From: Symsagittifera roscoffensis
Taxonomy: Eukaryota; Xenacoelomorpha; Acoela; Convolutidae
Assembly: GCF_963678635.1 (NCBI RefSeq)
Contig: NC_087067.1
Location: 35,853,966 to 35,917,965, forward strand
Direction of reading: 5' to 3'
Length of the DNA: 64,000 nt
Shown: in pieces, positions 42,752 through 52,964 of the stretch
Position numbering within the stretch: position 1 is the stretch's first letter
Layout of the letters: each line of letters starts with the position of its first letter
Position numbers and translations under genes: made by a program
The notes under the pieces: model-generated
What the model was told of the DNA's origin: nothing
Database searches by the model: none
What the model saw: only the letters and a program-made list of their open reading frames with translations

Positions 42752-45700
42752 TGTCATAGTAACCGAGGTTACAGTCATGAGTCCCTTCATCATGTATTCC
42801 AGTCAAAATATTTAGAATTTTTTAGATATGGAAGTGATCATGATAAAAGAAGATGACAAGTGTTTAAGTCCTTTTACAATTAAAATCGATACGGGTTACA
42901 TTTCTTCAATAAAGATACGAAACTCGACTCGAGAAAATATAATATACAAGTGATACAAATAAAAAATTTCGTCGAAAGTTATTTTGTCATTTATTGTTCC
43001 GAGTACGCAAGCGCTGTTCGGAACCGTATTGCCAGGGAGATTCTCTGTTTTAAAAAGCTGCCTGCACTGGGTTCGTCGGTGCATATGCTTAGGTTCTTAC
43101 TAAGCTTGCTCAAAAAAATCTCTGTACTGGGGCTGGCCGCGCCCTGAATTTCAAAAGCTAGCGGTTGAAAAAGATATCCATCATTTACAAGATCTTTATA
43201 CTTGTTAATTTTTCGCTCTTCCGCTTCAGCGGCAGACGTACCAGGGTTACAAACAGACCCGACATTAATCCTACAAGGAGCTAAGGAGTCTACTACCGCT
43301 ACATCGCACAAGAGCTGCTAACCAACAGCCCATGGAACGAGCGTCAAACCGTCTGGTAGCTTCTGATTGGTCCTGTAGAGGTGTCGTGGTTCTAAAACAG
43401 GCGGAATGTAAGTAGAGGATAAACTCTGCTTTATAAGGGCATTCAGGTTTGAATGCCTAGAGAATCTCCCTGCACTTTTGAGGCAAGAAAGACCATGCCA
43501 ACCATCCTCGGTAACGTCTTTTCCGCACACGCATTTTTGCCATTCGCATATTTTCGAGCCTAATCGAAGTCCAATCGCAATTCTGAGTTGTTGGTTCGAC
43601 AATTTTAACCTTAAACTTTTGCATGGGATGACGTTCAACCATTGGGAGCCAAATCAATCTTGGAACGCGTTGAATCTTTTTACGTCCGTTGGTTCTAGTC
43701 GTAAAATCAAGTCTGCAGTTTCGCTGTCAAAAATTGGCTCCGTCCAATTTTTTTGGTTTTCATTTTCTGGAGCCATTTCAATTTTTCCAAAGTCAAACCA
43801 CCGTTTAAGCGCATCATCATAGGTTCCATCCACATGCTCCAAACCAAAGATTTCGCTCAAGGCATCTTTCGCTCCTACTGCTGAGGCTAAGAAAGCGGGT
43901 AAAGCGGGTAGACGAGCGGAAGAAACGCCCAAGTCACCTTTGGCTGCCGGAAGAACTGCTTGTAAAAACTGGTTATCATCCATTTTCACGTTAGTGACCT
44001 TGCATAACGAATTTCTTAGTAATTTATCGTAGCGTTCCAAAAAATCATTTTGCAAAAAACAAGGGCTCGTACGCAAAAAATATAGGAGTTTTGGCATGCT
44101 AAAGCAATTTTTCAGGAGGTAAAAACCATAATGGGCGTCTAGTTTGTCAATGACATCCGAGATTTTTTCAAGCTCCTTAATTTTTTCGTCGAGCAATTTT
44201 TTTCGGCAAAGTTCGCCGATTTGAGATCCTAAAATGAGGAGTTCTTCTTTTGTTTTTATTTTTATTTTGGGGCATATTTTTCGAAATTGTGTTGAAATTG
44301 AATTATACTGTGTACTGGTAGTCGGTCCCAAAAGACAAAGTTCACACTTCTCAGTGTTTAAGCTCAGGCCGTAAATTTGTTCCGATTTCAGAATGCTTTT
44401 AAGGTCCCGGAGTACTACCTTATAGTCGTCGGCTAAATTCCCATCATCTAAATACCAGATGTTAATTTTTGACTCCAACTGTTTGACTAGTGTATGAATT
44501 GTTTCCGCAAAAAAGGGTGGGGCTTCAGGATCACCTTGCTGAGTTCCGTCTTCTGACATTACGACAGAGCTTCCGTTAAAAGGTAACTAGGTTTACCATA
44601 CGCGCAATGGGTGTAATTATACAGTTCGGGGCGATTTGAATAAACATGATTCAGCATTGTTTCTCTGTTTAAAGAGTTAAAAGCGTTCTTAAAATCTATT
44701 TTTAAAAGAACAGTGCATTTTGGATTGTCGTTGCGTTCAATTAGGTTTCGAAACGAGTGCGCAGCTATTTCTGCTCCTCGTTTGGTACCGCATCCTACCT
44801 GTACGTTTCCGAAAAATTTTTGTCGCTCGGAGAGGGCCTTGCTTCCAGCGCATTTAGACGCGATACGTCTCAGCGTGTTGCCTATGGCAATCGGTCTCAA
44901 CCCTCCGTCTATCTTTATGAGGGCGATAAGCTTTGCGCCAATAAAGAAAGGTCTTAGTGGTTCGGGTATTTTGCCATCTACAATGAGGTTTATCAGCTTA
45001 ATAAGCGATTTCAGAAAATTAAGTCCTGCACTGCTATTCGACTTACTAACAAGATCTTTAAAAATTTGAGGAACTATTTTATCAGGACCTGCTGCTGATC
45101 CGTTTGGAAAGGACGTTATCGCTTTGTATAGGTCGAAATCGGTTACAAAAAAAACTATCCAACTTTTCTGGATTTGGAGCTGCAAATTTGGCTCGCTGCG
45201 GGTGCTTAGACAACAGCTTTTGATAGTTATCAGTTGAAAAAGAAGCTATTTTGTCATCTGAAGCAGCAAGCCTTATTCCTCCCGTTACATTTCCTTCATC
45301 CAGCTTACTACTTATTAACTTTATTCTTTGCTCGAGGTCACTCAGAGGTGGAAATGAAACTTGGGAATGGGGTTTTGGAAGTGACACGTCATTTGCTCGA
45401 ATTTTTTTATTTATCAAAGAACTCATGCTTGTGGTCTGTTTGCGTCCACTTCTTTTCGGTTGCTCCATAAAAATCAAGAACGACGTTAAAAAAATTAGCC
45501 ATTTTGTAACATCTTCTACATTGTAGACGATGTCATTTATTTTGTCCGACAGACTTTCCGCCAGGTGAACTCTCTGGTACTCTCTTGAGTACTCGGACAT
45601 TTGAGATGGCTGTATTAACATAATTGTCTAGCACTAAGTTAATACCTATTGTTGCTTTATTAACAGATTTTACATCAACGCATAAAAGACACTGAAATCA

Positions 45701-46260
45701 TTGGGTTTTCTTAGAGTCGCTAAGAGAAATATTTACCCTACTGATATGATACCAACTAGAACAACAATCACATATAATCCAATTTATCAGTCCTGAAGGT
45801 TTTAAGCAATCTTTGCTTGTACACTCTTTGTTGTTTTTCCTCATCTTGACGCAGCATAAAGGTTAAAAAAAGGATTTTGACTGGACTTTAGGGGACTGAA
45901 GTAACCCATGATAAGCGGTTAGTTATGATTTTTACAAATCAGCAAATAAAAAAAAAAGACAACTAAATTAATTTAAATTTTAAAATCGAATTATAAAAAT
46001 CAAAAACAAGGAACAATCTCACCCGAGCTCAGTAGGTCCAGCGGCGCACCACCAGACTCCTCAAGCCAGTTCCAGTTTCCCACCTCCCCACAGAAAGCCA
46101 CTTGACAGACCTGTCTCTAAAATCCCTCAGAGGGCGCTCCACATACAGGCACAAACATCAAACAACAAATCTATTTAATAAGTTTATCACAATAATTAGG
46201 CTAAAAGGCATTCCCTAAATTCTGTTTTATTATTATTATTATTTTGTCATATCGGAATAT
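42752..46260 (-). mobile_element. LINE C: recent RLE-type non-LTR element
   Basis: A complete-looking copy from the 3' end CATAGTAACCGAGGTTAC (42754 on) to the 5' region ending near the ATT-repeat tract at 46230. It sits head-to-tail with LINE B. No poly(A) tail at the 3' end. Target duplication not identified with confidence. Confidence 0.8.
42896..45621 (-). pseudogene. LINE C RT and endonuclease ORF, near-intact with breaks
   Basis: From 45621 leftward: MLIQPSQMSEYSREYQ, KINDIVYNVEDVTKWLIFLT (possible hydrophobic segment), GSAAGPDKIVPQIFKDL, LLKIDFKNAFNSLNRE, DGTQQGDPEAPPFFAETIHT and WYLDDGNLADD (RT active site, about 44430-44462). Then CGKDVTEDGWHGLSC, PDGLTLVPW and CDVAVVD follow. Frames change near 45150, 44565, 43654, 43315 and 43000. 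The endonuclease Lys is replaced: FEIQGAA here versus FEIKGAA in LINE B. Thus LINE C keeps the polymerase motif while LINE B keeps the nuclease motif. Confidence 0.75.
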
Positions 46261-46329
46261 ATCTATTTGTCATATTTATATTTTGTTAAACAACTGTATC
46301 TTGGCTCATATTGAATTCAAATTCTCAGT

Positions 46330-46412
46330 ACAATCCGGTACAGATGGTCTGGAGGAAAGGAATGCGCCTCTGAATTCAAAGGTCCTGGGTTAGATTTTGA
46401 TCAGGACCTGTT
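46330..46412 (+). other. Possible tRNA-derived SINE head
   Basis: ATGGTCTGGAGGAAAGGAAT then GCGCCTCTGAATTC, and AAGGTCCTGGGTTAGATTTT then GATCAGGACC, followed by a T7 run. The order resembles an A box, anticodon arm and a diverged B box (GGGTTAGATTTTGATC for GGTTCGAATCC) with a Pol III terminator. Acceptor pairing is not convincing, so this is not a functional tRNA. Confidence 0.3.
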
Positions 46413-46490
46413 TTTTTACCAGATAGTTTTCCATTTCACAAAGTTTGGGCCTATTATTTGTCTGCTTCTGTTCGTCGGCTCAGTTGCCAC

Positions 46491-47372
46491 TGTGCCATTC
46501 TGCCAGATGACACAGCACAACCTTCCGGCGACATAAAAAAGGACGGCTAAAGGCCTTATGAACGAAAAAGTGTTGCGAAGGAGGGTCAGAATGTTCTAAA
46601 ATTTTATTTTTCAAAATTTCGATTGAAGAGTGAACATTTCTGAGAAATAGAAAAAGTCGGCCATTTTGAATAAAAAAGACGAAAAGGAGAACAACGACGC
46701 CATATATTGTGAAGAACAGTCGTACCAGAGACAAAAAATACGAAGCCTCTTATCGTGGCAACAACGCACGATAAGACACTTGTCAACAGATATTGGTGGA
46801 GAAGGAGGCTTCAGTGGGGGAAGAAATATACCACGGGACCCTCCCGGGACACGAAAAATAAGAGATAAGAGTGTTATCTCAAGAATATTACGGGAGCGGA
46901 GGCTTGGTCCCCCAGAGACTGTCTATGTGAAGGGACTGTATAAACTGACTGTATAGCTGCTATAATGTCATAGATCTTAATTAACACCGTTATTATTTAA
47001 TATTTCAGAGCATGAGTAGCTAGAAAAGGGAAAGGGTCAATCCATCTCCAATGGATTTAAAATAAAGCTGTCACACAAAAACATATAAAAATAGGTTGTT
47101 CGAGCCGTGTTTTTAATGAAAATCACGTAGTCTGAGGATCCGAGACTCAGCTATGTGGTTGTGTTTGCATGTAAACGAAAGCTGATCAAAAGTCGTTTGA
47201 CTGATGGCCTAAAAATGGTAACTTTTTACTTTGCCCTAAACAGACCAGAAAATCAACTGGCAAGGTCGAGACGGTGAAAAACGAGTAGGATTAAGGTAAC
47301 TGACGCCTGCCAGTCGTTAATAGGTACTTTTCCTACGCTCCGTCGCTGTGTAGTATTTGGGCGAATGTTACA
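46491..47372 (+). repeat. LTR-type repeat, 882-bp copy
   Basis: Starts TGTGCCATTCTGCC and ends GGGCGAATGTTACA, again imperfect inverted ends. It shares CGGCCATTTTG, TCAATCCATCTCCAATGGA, AGACTCAGCTATG and GAGACGGTGAAAA with the 26998-27906 copy. CAC on both sides (46488-46490 and 47373-47375) is a possible minimal target duplication. It is separated from gypsy-like element 2 by 1.8 kb that element 1 lacks, so it is best read as a solo LTR. Confidence 0.65.
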
Positions 47373-48020
47373 CACATCTTGAGATTGATTGTTTTTTTTC
47401 GCTCTGCGCAAATATTTTCAGTAGCTGTTAGTGTTTCGATTTACTCCTGCAAGTGCAATTTGTAATTTTCCTTGGCCTGATTTTCAGTATATTTTCCGTT
47501 TGTTTTGTTTTAGCTGAAATCTTTACACTGACCGAAATGATTTCTGCTTGTATTTTTTTGACTTAATGATCTATTTTTGGGTTGTTTCGAGGGTAACCTT
47601 ATTTTTATGCATGCCTCCGGATCTCACAAATGCTGAAAGTCTTTGAATAAAATTTATAATTCCATGGCAGCTTTTTTGTTTTCATTTCTTCTCTAATTCA
47701 TCGAATTAACCTGAGAAGTTATATGAAATGAGCTAAGATCTGCAAATGTGCCCATTCGAGTCTGCTTGCTGAGGAACTAAATACCTCTGGCGTTTTAACT
47801 GGCTCGAAGCTTGTATGATGATTTATATCCGATGAAGTGACATGTAACAAAGTGTAGAAATTGAACAATCAGAAACACTGCCACCCCACAAATACCAGAA
47901 ACAGCCTACGAAACTGCTCAACAAAAAACTCGAAGATGTATCAACTAACGAAAAAGAGGTGTCTAAATAAAAAAAGAATAATAATATGAATTTAGCGTAC
48001 GCAAGGGATTTCCCCCACAG
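47373..48020. other. Spacer without a recognised gene
   Basis: No repeat match and no long frame. It ends in the acceptor GGGATTTCCCCCACAG used by the candidate exon at 48021. Upstream exons of that gene should lie here or have been displaced by the LTR-type repeat, but none could be assigned. Confidence 0.35.
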
Positions 48021-48438
48021 TTTCAGCTCAGTTAGTTAGACATATTTCTGCAGTTGTTTCGGGTACAGTCGCACAGAATTTTCCAGCTACAGGGGTTGGA
48101 GTCATCGAATCTTTTCTAGAAATGCTCCCACATCCATTGCAGCAACCGTCCTTTGAGTCCTATCGTGTTGGCGATGATGATGATAAAATTTTATCGGCTC
48201 AGTTGACGCTCGGTAATTGATTTTTTGAATTTTCATTAAATGCCGTCGATGGTTTTTCTGGACGTGTTTTCTGCAAATAAGAAATCAATCCAGATATTAT
48301 TTCTGCTCTACGAACGTTTTTTTAGTTGTTTTAGAAATTTTTTCAGACCTGGTGACTCTGTCTGCTAGTCGGCAAAACTGTTTTTGTGGTATCGCAAGTG
48401 GTGGGCGTGCGAAGCTCCGCATCGCCTGTGTTGAATGA
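48021..48438 (+). CDS. Candidate terminal exons of an unidentified host gene
   Basis: The exon 48021-48212 is open for 63 codons (SAQLVRHISAVVSGTVAQNF, PATGVGVIESFLEMLPHPLQ, ESYRVGDDDDKILSAQLTL) and ends at CG|GTAATT. A 134-nt intron with a TTTTAGAAATTTTTTCAG end leads to 48347, which joins in phase (LVTLSASRQNCFCGIASGGR then AKLRIACVE) and stops at TGA 48436. AATAAA lies at 48629-48634. Both splice boundaries and the frame agree, which is unlikely by chance, but I do not recognise the protein. Confidence 0.4.
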
Positions 48439-48701
48439 TTTGTTTGCAGTTAAAGGACTTCGGAAATAATGTACTCAGTGTTCCCATTAGAACTTCGTGG
48501 TTGACTGGTTGTCGCGTTTCTGGCAGTTGTTGTTCACCCATACGTTTTGAAAAATATTGCCGGAGTGGGCAAAACAAAGATATGGAAAAACTTAAATAAG
48601 GAAAAGACATCAGCTAGTTTTTTCTCGCAATAAATAGCTTTCTCTGAATGAAAGAATTTCAAACTCTTAAACTTGTTCGTTTTCGAGTTTTCTCTGCCAT
48701 A

Positions 48702-49202
48702 TCAAAATGGTAAATCAGTTTTGTATTTTTCAGTGTCCACATTTCTTTGCTCGAGGAGATCCATAGCCCTGTAGTAATGATTGGACACCACACGATAGTC
48801 CTGGACTAGTTGTGCCCTCTGACCTTTGAGTTTCTTCACCTTCTCAGATGTCAGTTTGGAGGTCTCGTTCTGCAGTTCTATGATGGAGAAATAGAGGGAA
48901 CTGTGGAAGTCCAGTCTGTTTTGGGCTGGCATGGTGGACTTACTCCTGAATGCACCCACCCTCTTACAACTGGACGAGTGGATTCTCTTTAGAAGTTGTT
49001 CTTTGCGCATGAACTCGATCAAAGGGTCCTGCACATTGCCCCTAATAAATTGATCGTATATGTTTATGAACGTGTTTTTGAACTTCTTGCTAGTCATGTC
49101 GGTATCTTGGAATGCGTATGCCCGAGTCAGATGTCTTAATGACCGTTGTTGTACTAGGGGGAAGGTGCGTACCCTCCGTCTAGTACAATTTAGCTTTTTA
49201 AC
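48702..49202 (-). CDS. Open frame of unknown function, minus strand
   Basis: 131 codons from ATG 49097 (MTSKKFKNTFINIYDQFIRG, EFMRKEQLLKRIHSSSCKRV, LTSEKVKKLKGQRAQLVQDY, NHYYRAMDLLEQRNVDTEKY). The frame stays open upstream to about 49202 (QQRSLRHLTRAYAFQDTD). It is helical, Lys-rich and plausible as an exon, converging with the gene at 48021-48438. The upstream part overlaps the hairpin at the start of gypsy-like element 2, so that insertion may have cut the gene. Family unknown. Confidence 0.3.
   Translation of the reverse strand, partial: VKKLNCTRRRVRTFPLVQQRSLRHLTRAYAFQDTDMTSKKFKNTFINIYDQFIRGNVQDPLIEFMRKEQLLKRIHSSSCKRVGAFRSKSTMPAQNRLDFHSSLYFSIIELQNETSKLTSEKVKKLKGQRAQLVQDYRVVSNHYYRAMDLLEQRNVDTEKYKTDLPF
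49149..49188. repeat. Perfect 9-bp inverted repeat near start of element 2
   Basis: TTGTACTAG and CTAGTACAA enclose a 22-nt G/C-rich loop that contains GTACCCTCCG. It could be an RNA hairpin at the 5' end of the transcript or a protein site. No exact equivalent was found in element 1. Confidence 0.6.
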
Positions 49203-50271
49203 TCAGTTAACGCATGATAAGTCATGAACCCGCTTGTCCCGAGGTCCCGGGACTAAAAACAACTAAAGAGAAAGCGTAAAACCAAACAAAAATAGTGTAT
49301 AACCAACAAAAAGCCAAAAACAAATTTATTTTAAAACAAAAAAGTACAAAAAACAGTAAAAAATCCAAAAAAGACCAAAAACAGTAATAAACATAAAGTG
49401 ACAGTTTATATGTTATTTCCGGACGAGATGTGATCTGACCTTCCTATTTGTTGTTGTTTCAGATTGATTTATATCGTTTCTGATAGAAAGATTGTGTGTT
49501 TTGGTGAAGGGTTGGATACCCTCCCTCGAGTGTAATTTGAGTGTTTAATTACGTTAATGGTAATTTTGCCGGTGGCCGGAGGGTAGAGTGGCAAGCTGAT
49601 CAACGTGTTCCACACTCAACAGGGACATCAAGGACAACATCCGCAACGACTGTTGGGTATCGTTGAAGCAATTTTAGTATCGTTCGGGTACTATTTCTTT
49701 AAAACTTAAGTGAGGGGTGCACGATTGGCGCGGTCCGATTGTACCCTCCATCGATTACAAATTTCCAAGTTAAGGGTCTTAATTCGGATATTTTGGTGCA
49801 AAGGAGGGTATATTACTATTCATTAACTACTATTAATAGATTATTATCCTTATTATATATTACTTATCTCCTATTTAGACCCAAGAAACACCCATTTTTT
49901 GTCGAAAATTACCAATTTTCGACCAAACCGTAGACCCCCAAATTTTCGGATATCCGAGCTTTTCCGATAGGCAAAAAGCTTTTATATAGAGAGAAGCTAC
50001 GTAGTTCGATCCCCTTCACTAAAGAAACCGCGTGGGCAAAGACTCAGTAGAAGTTGGGAAAACGAAAATTTTTCGATCAAAATTTTGATAATTTTCTGTA
50101 TTTTGTCAATCTGTTTTGGGGATCGAGTTTTTGAGTTTTTAGAGTTAGAGCAATAAAATTTTTTGCGTTAGGAGCGTGCTAGCATAACGTGCTCGGTTAC
50201 TAGAGAAATTTTTGGGTAAACCTCCGAGTAGCTCCGTGGATAGAGCTAACGACTTAAGGTTTGGAAAAGGA

Positions 50272-51110
50272 AGGAATCGGAGGGTCCAAATTTGATAGTT
50301 TTTGGCCAAATTTTTGTTTCTAAACCAATTTTGGTCCGGTTTTTTGCATTATTCCAGTGCCATACAGGGCTGCTACGCTCATTTCAAGTATTTTTAGGCA
50401 CTTTCGACCGGAATTGCGGAAAAAGTCTTTCAGAACCTATATAGGTGGTGAAAAAAGGCCATTTTGACGAACGCGTTTTGGCGATTTCTCAAAGACTAGT
50501 TATCCGATCGGGATAATTTTGGTACCATAAGTCGAAATTTTTGACCACTTTTCCGAATCGCAACGGTTTTTGGGTTGATTATTTCGGAAAAGAAAATTTT
50601 TTTAGGATTTGTTGGTTCGGAGGGTCCAAATCACGGGCAACCCTCCGAGCGGCAGAAAATTTTATCAAAACATCTTTTTATTCAACTGGGAAGGTTGACC
50701 GTGTCAGCCAACCTAGTTTTAAGTCAGGTAGACCGCTTTCAGAGGCTTTACTGCGGTGAGATAACCTTTTTTCTTGATTTTGGGGGGACCCTCCGAAGTG
50801 ACCCTCCGGAGTCAGCTAAACCCTTTAGCAACCCTCCTTAGTGGAAAATTTCCACGAGATCACCCTAAGAAGTTAAAACAGCTCCCCTTAGAGCTCCTAG
50901 CTTGTTTTGACGCTTTTTGAAGCTAGGGGGAGAACCTTCTAAGCGAGATCAAAAAATTTGAAAATTTTGGAGGTACCCTCCGAAGTAACCCTCAGGAGCA
51001 TATTAAGCATCTTATTGACCCTCCTTAGTAAATTTAGGGGGACCCTCCGAGGTAACTTGGGTGATTAGGGTACCCTCCGAAGTAACTCTCCGGAGCGTCT
51101 TAAACCTTCT
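50272..51110 (+). repeat. CGGAGGGTCC / GACCCTCCGA motif array, element 2 leader
   Basis: TCGGAGGGTCCAAA at 50277 and 50618, then clustered GACCCTCCGAAGT, GACCCTCCGGAGT, TACCCTCCGAAGTAACCCTC and GACCCTCCGAGGTAAC between 50640 and 51100, at least ten in all. The late ones run opposite to those of element 1. The Gs and Cs of the core are kept while spacers vary. Confidence 0.65.
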
Positions 51111-51330
51111 AACGATCTTCCTTGTTAGAGACTTGAGTAAACTTTCTGTGGCAATTTGGGCAACGGAAAACATCCATTTAATTAGGATCATATTAGGATA
51201 TTAGGCGTGCTTATCAGGATCATAAGAACCCATTTTGACCCGGAAATTCGTGATCAACTTTGGATTCTACATTGGGTGTATTAGAAGTACCCGAACAAAA
51301 TTTTTTTTGATTGTGATTTTGGTTGTGTGG

Positions 51331-51490
51331 TTGCCTTGAGCTACTTAATAGGAAAGTTCGGGCAATCCGGGAACAAATAAAGGAAGACCTCGGTGGGTGT
51401 ATTAGGCAAATACACACCCACTTGAGAAGAATAATTGTTCCCTACTCTCGTGCACTTGGAGCAGTCCGAGTGTGGGAGAGCTTTTTCATA
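51331..51490 (+). ncRNA. Three-hairpin leader RNA module, element 2 copy 1
   Basis: Hairpin 1: TTGCC..GAGCT / AGTTC.GGCAA with loop ACTTAATAGGAA. Outer stem of hairpin 2: GGGAACAA / TTGTTCCC. Inner stem: CTC.GTGGGT.GTATT / AATAC.ACCCAC..GAG. Hairpin 3: CACTTGGA / TCCGAGTG around GCAG. Closing box GGGAGAGCTTTTTC. All stems recur with different bases in copy 2 and element 1. Confidence 0.65.
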
Positions 51491-51515
51491 GATTTGACGA
51501 ATTTTCGATCAGAGG

Positions 51516-51674
51516 TTGCCTTGAGCTACTTAGTAGGACAGCTCGGGCAATCGCAGGACACCCAAAAGAAGACCTCGGTGGGTGTATTAGGCAGATACAC
51601 ACCCACTTGAGAAGACTGTGTCCTGGGCTTCGTTCTTTCGGATCGTTCCGATTGGGGGAAGTCTTTTTCTTTAA
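51516..51674 (+). ncRNA. Three-hairpin leader RNA module, element 2 copy 2
   Basis: Hairpin 1: TTGCC..GAGCT / AGCTC.GGCAA (an A-to-G/T-to-C type change against copy 1 that keeps pairing), loop ACTTAGTAGGAC. Outer stem of hairpin 2: CAGGACAC / GTGTCCTG, wholly different bases from copy 1 but still 8 bp. Inner stem as in copy 1. Hairpin 3: TCGGA / TCCGA. Closing box GGGGGAAGTCTTTTTCTTTA. A tandem duplicate of 51331-51490. Confidence 0.65.
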
Positions 51675-52092
51675 GACTAAGTTTTATTTATCTATTTCTG
51701 AATCATCACTGCTTTTTATCAAAGATTGTTTAATTTTAACAAAGCAGTGACTTGATAAATTGTGTGGCGATAAATTGATACTGACAAAAGGTCGCTGTCA
51801 CCTGTAGGATATTCTTATCTGATTATCGATTGTGTTTTGTGTGTCGATTATATCTTGTGGAAACTTAGTGATACTGTAATACTATACAACCGGGTTGAGT
51901 TAGCATTATATCAATACTGGGTAGACCCTGTGTGTAACTTTAGCTGAGTCACTAGTTTAGTCGTGAGAGATCTAAGAGACATTTTGATACTGACGGAATC
52001 GAGTAGGCAGCGATAAGTGATTTAACTAAATCTTATTTGTGGTACGTTTGCATTGCCATCAAATTACGAATACTTTCATTTTGTTAAAAACT

Positions 52093-52959
52093 ATGCAGCG
52101 CAGGGACTCGCTAGGATCGACTACTAAAATTCCCAGGCTAAGCAAGGGAAGCACGCGGAAGTTTAGAACTAGGCGTAGCCAAAGCTCGTTTAGCAGCGCT
52201 TCCGACGCGTTTGCTGAAGACGAATCGACTAAAGGTCAACCTGATCTTTCAGTGAGCGAAATGAAACTAAGGAGCGAGAAAAACCTCGATGGCAATCAAA
52301 GGCAGAGCGCCGAGGCCGAGCCTGCGAGCGAAACGCTGGTGGATCCCTTTGACGAAGGGGAGCGAACGCTCATTCGACCCGACTTTGAGCCAGATGAGGT
52401 CCTCGAACGGGAGGAAGCCGAGAGGACAGAGGAGACCTCGGAGCGTCCCGAGGTCGAACCTCGGGAGGAAGTGTTGTACAGGGGAATGTCCAAATCAGAG
52501 ACTAAGAGCTATAAATGGAGAAAGGAACCTTCACATCTGACAAGTGCACACTCATCTTTGGGCAAACAGAGCAACAACGCGATGATGTCGAGTATGAGTC
52601 CGGGTGAAGAGCAGACGTTCTCGAAGGCAAAGAAAAGTTGGAAGTCTTTGTACGATGAGCGCGTGACGTCGCTACAAGCCGGAGGTCTATCCTCTAGTTA
52701 CGACCAACCGGAAATAACCCATCCGGATGTGAACTTCACACCGTGCCCAAGGAACGACATGAGCAGGGAGGCGTCTTCTGCCTCGCCGACCAGGCCTATG
52801 TCAGATGGGATAACGATGGGAGCATCATCAACGTTTGACAGACTGATGACGTCAATGCACAAGCAAAAGGGCGGTGCGTCATCGAGTACTAGGCTACAGC
52901 CACAGTTGACCTCGTCTTCTCTGGGGCTAACCCCGCCATTGGGGCAGCTGGTGACATAA
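52093..52959 (+). CDS. Element 2 gag N-terminal part
   Basis: I choose ATG 52093 (MQRRDSLGSTTKIPRLSKGS) over the in-frame ATG at 52039 because element 1 gag starts at the equivalent point. Basic N-terminus, then a Ser/Glu/Asp-rich low-complexity region (EREEAERTEETSERPEVEPR). It ends LTPPLGQLVT and TAA at 52957. The next frame (minus one) is open across this point, and element 1 reads one continuous frame here, so a single-base indel rather than programmed frameshifting probably separates it from the rest of gag. Confidence 0.65.
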   Translation: MQRRDSLGSTTKIPRLSKGSTRKFRTRRSQSSFSSASDAFAEDESTKGQPDLSVSEMKLRSEKNLDGNQRQSAEAEPASETLVDPFDEGERTLIRPDFEPDEVLEREEAERTEETSERPEVEPREEVLYRGMSKSETKSYKWRKEPSHLTSAHSSLGKQSNNAMMSSMSPGEEQTFSKAKKSWKSLYDERVTSLQAGGLSSSYDQPEITHPDVNFTPCPRNDMSREASSASPTRPMSDGITMGASSTFDRLMTSMHKQKGGASSSTRLQPQLTSSSLGLTPPLGQLVT

Positions 52960-52964
52960 GTGAT

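Larger units (their letters stand above)
49189..52092 (+). promoter_or_regulatory. 5' leader of gypsy-like element 2
   Basis: About 2.9 kb without a gene, parallel to 27907-30497. It contains an A/C-rich tract (49270-49400), GACGAGATGTGATCTGACC (49430), TTAATTCGGATATT (49780), CGGAGGGTCC-type motifs in both orientations and two copies of the three-hairpin module. The last ~400 nt before the gag ATG are unstructured by eye. An LTR within this leader is likely but cannot be delimited without the 3' copy. Confidence 0.55.

Noticed and set aside
42497-46204. ~100-bp direct repeats flanking LINE C as a giant target duplication
   Set aside because: The left copy is the 5' end of LINE B and the right copy is the 5' end of LINE C; they are homologous ends of two elements.
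46330-46412. Functional tRNA gene
   Set aside because: The acceptor stem does not pair and the B box is diverged; at most a SINE head.
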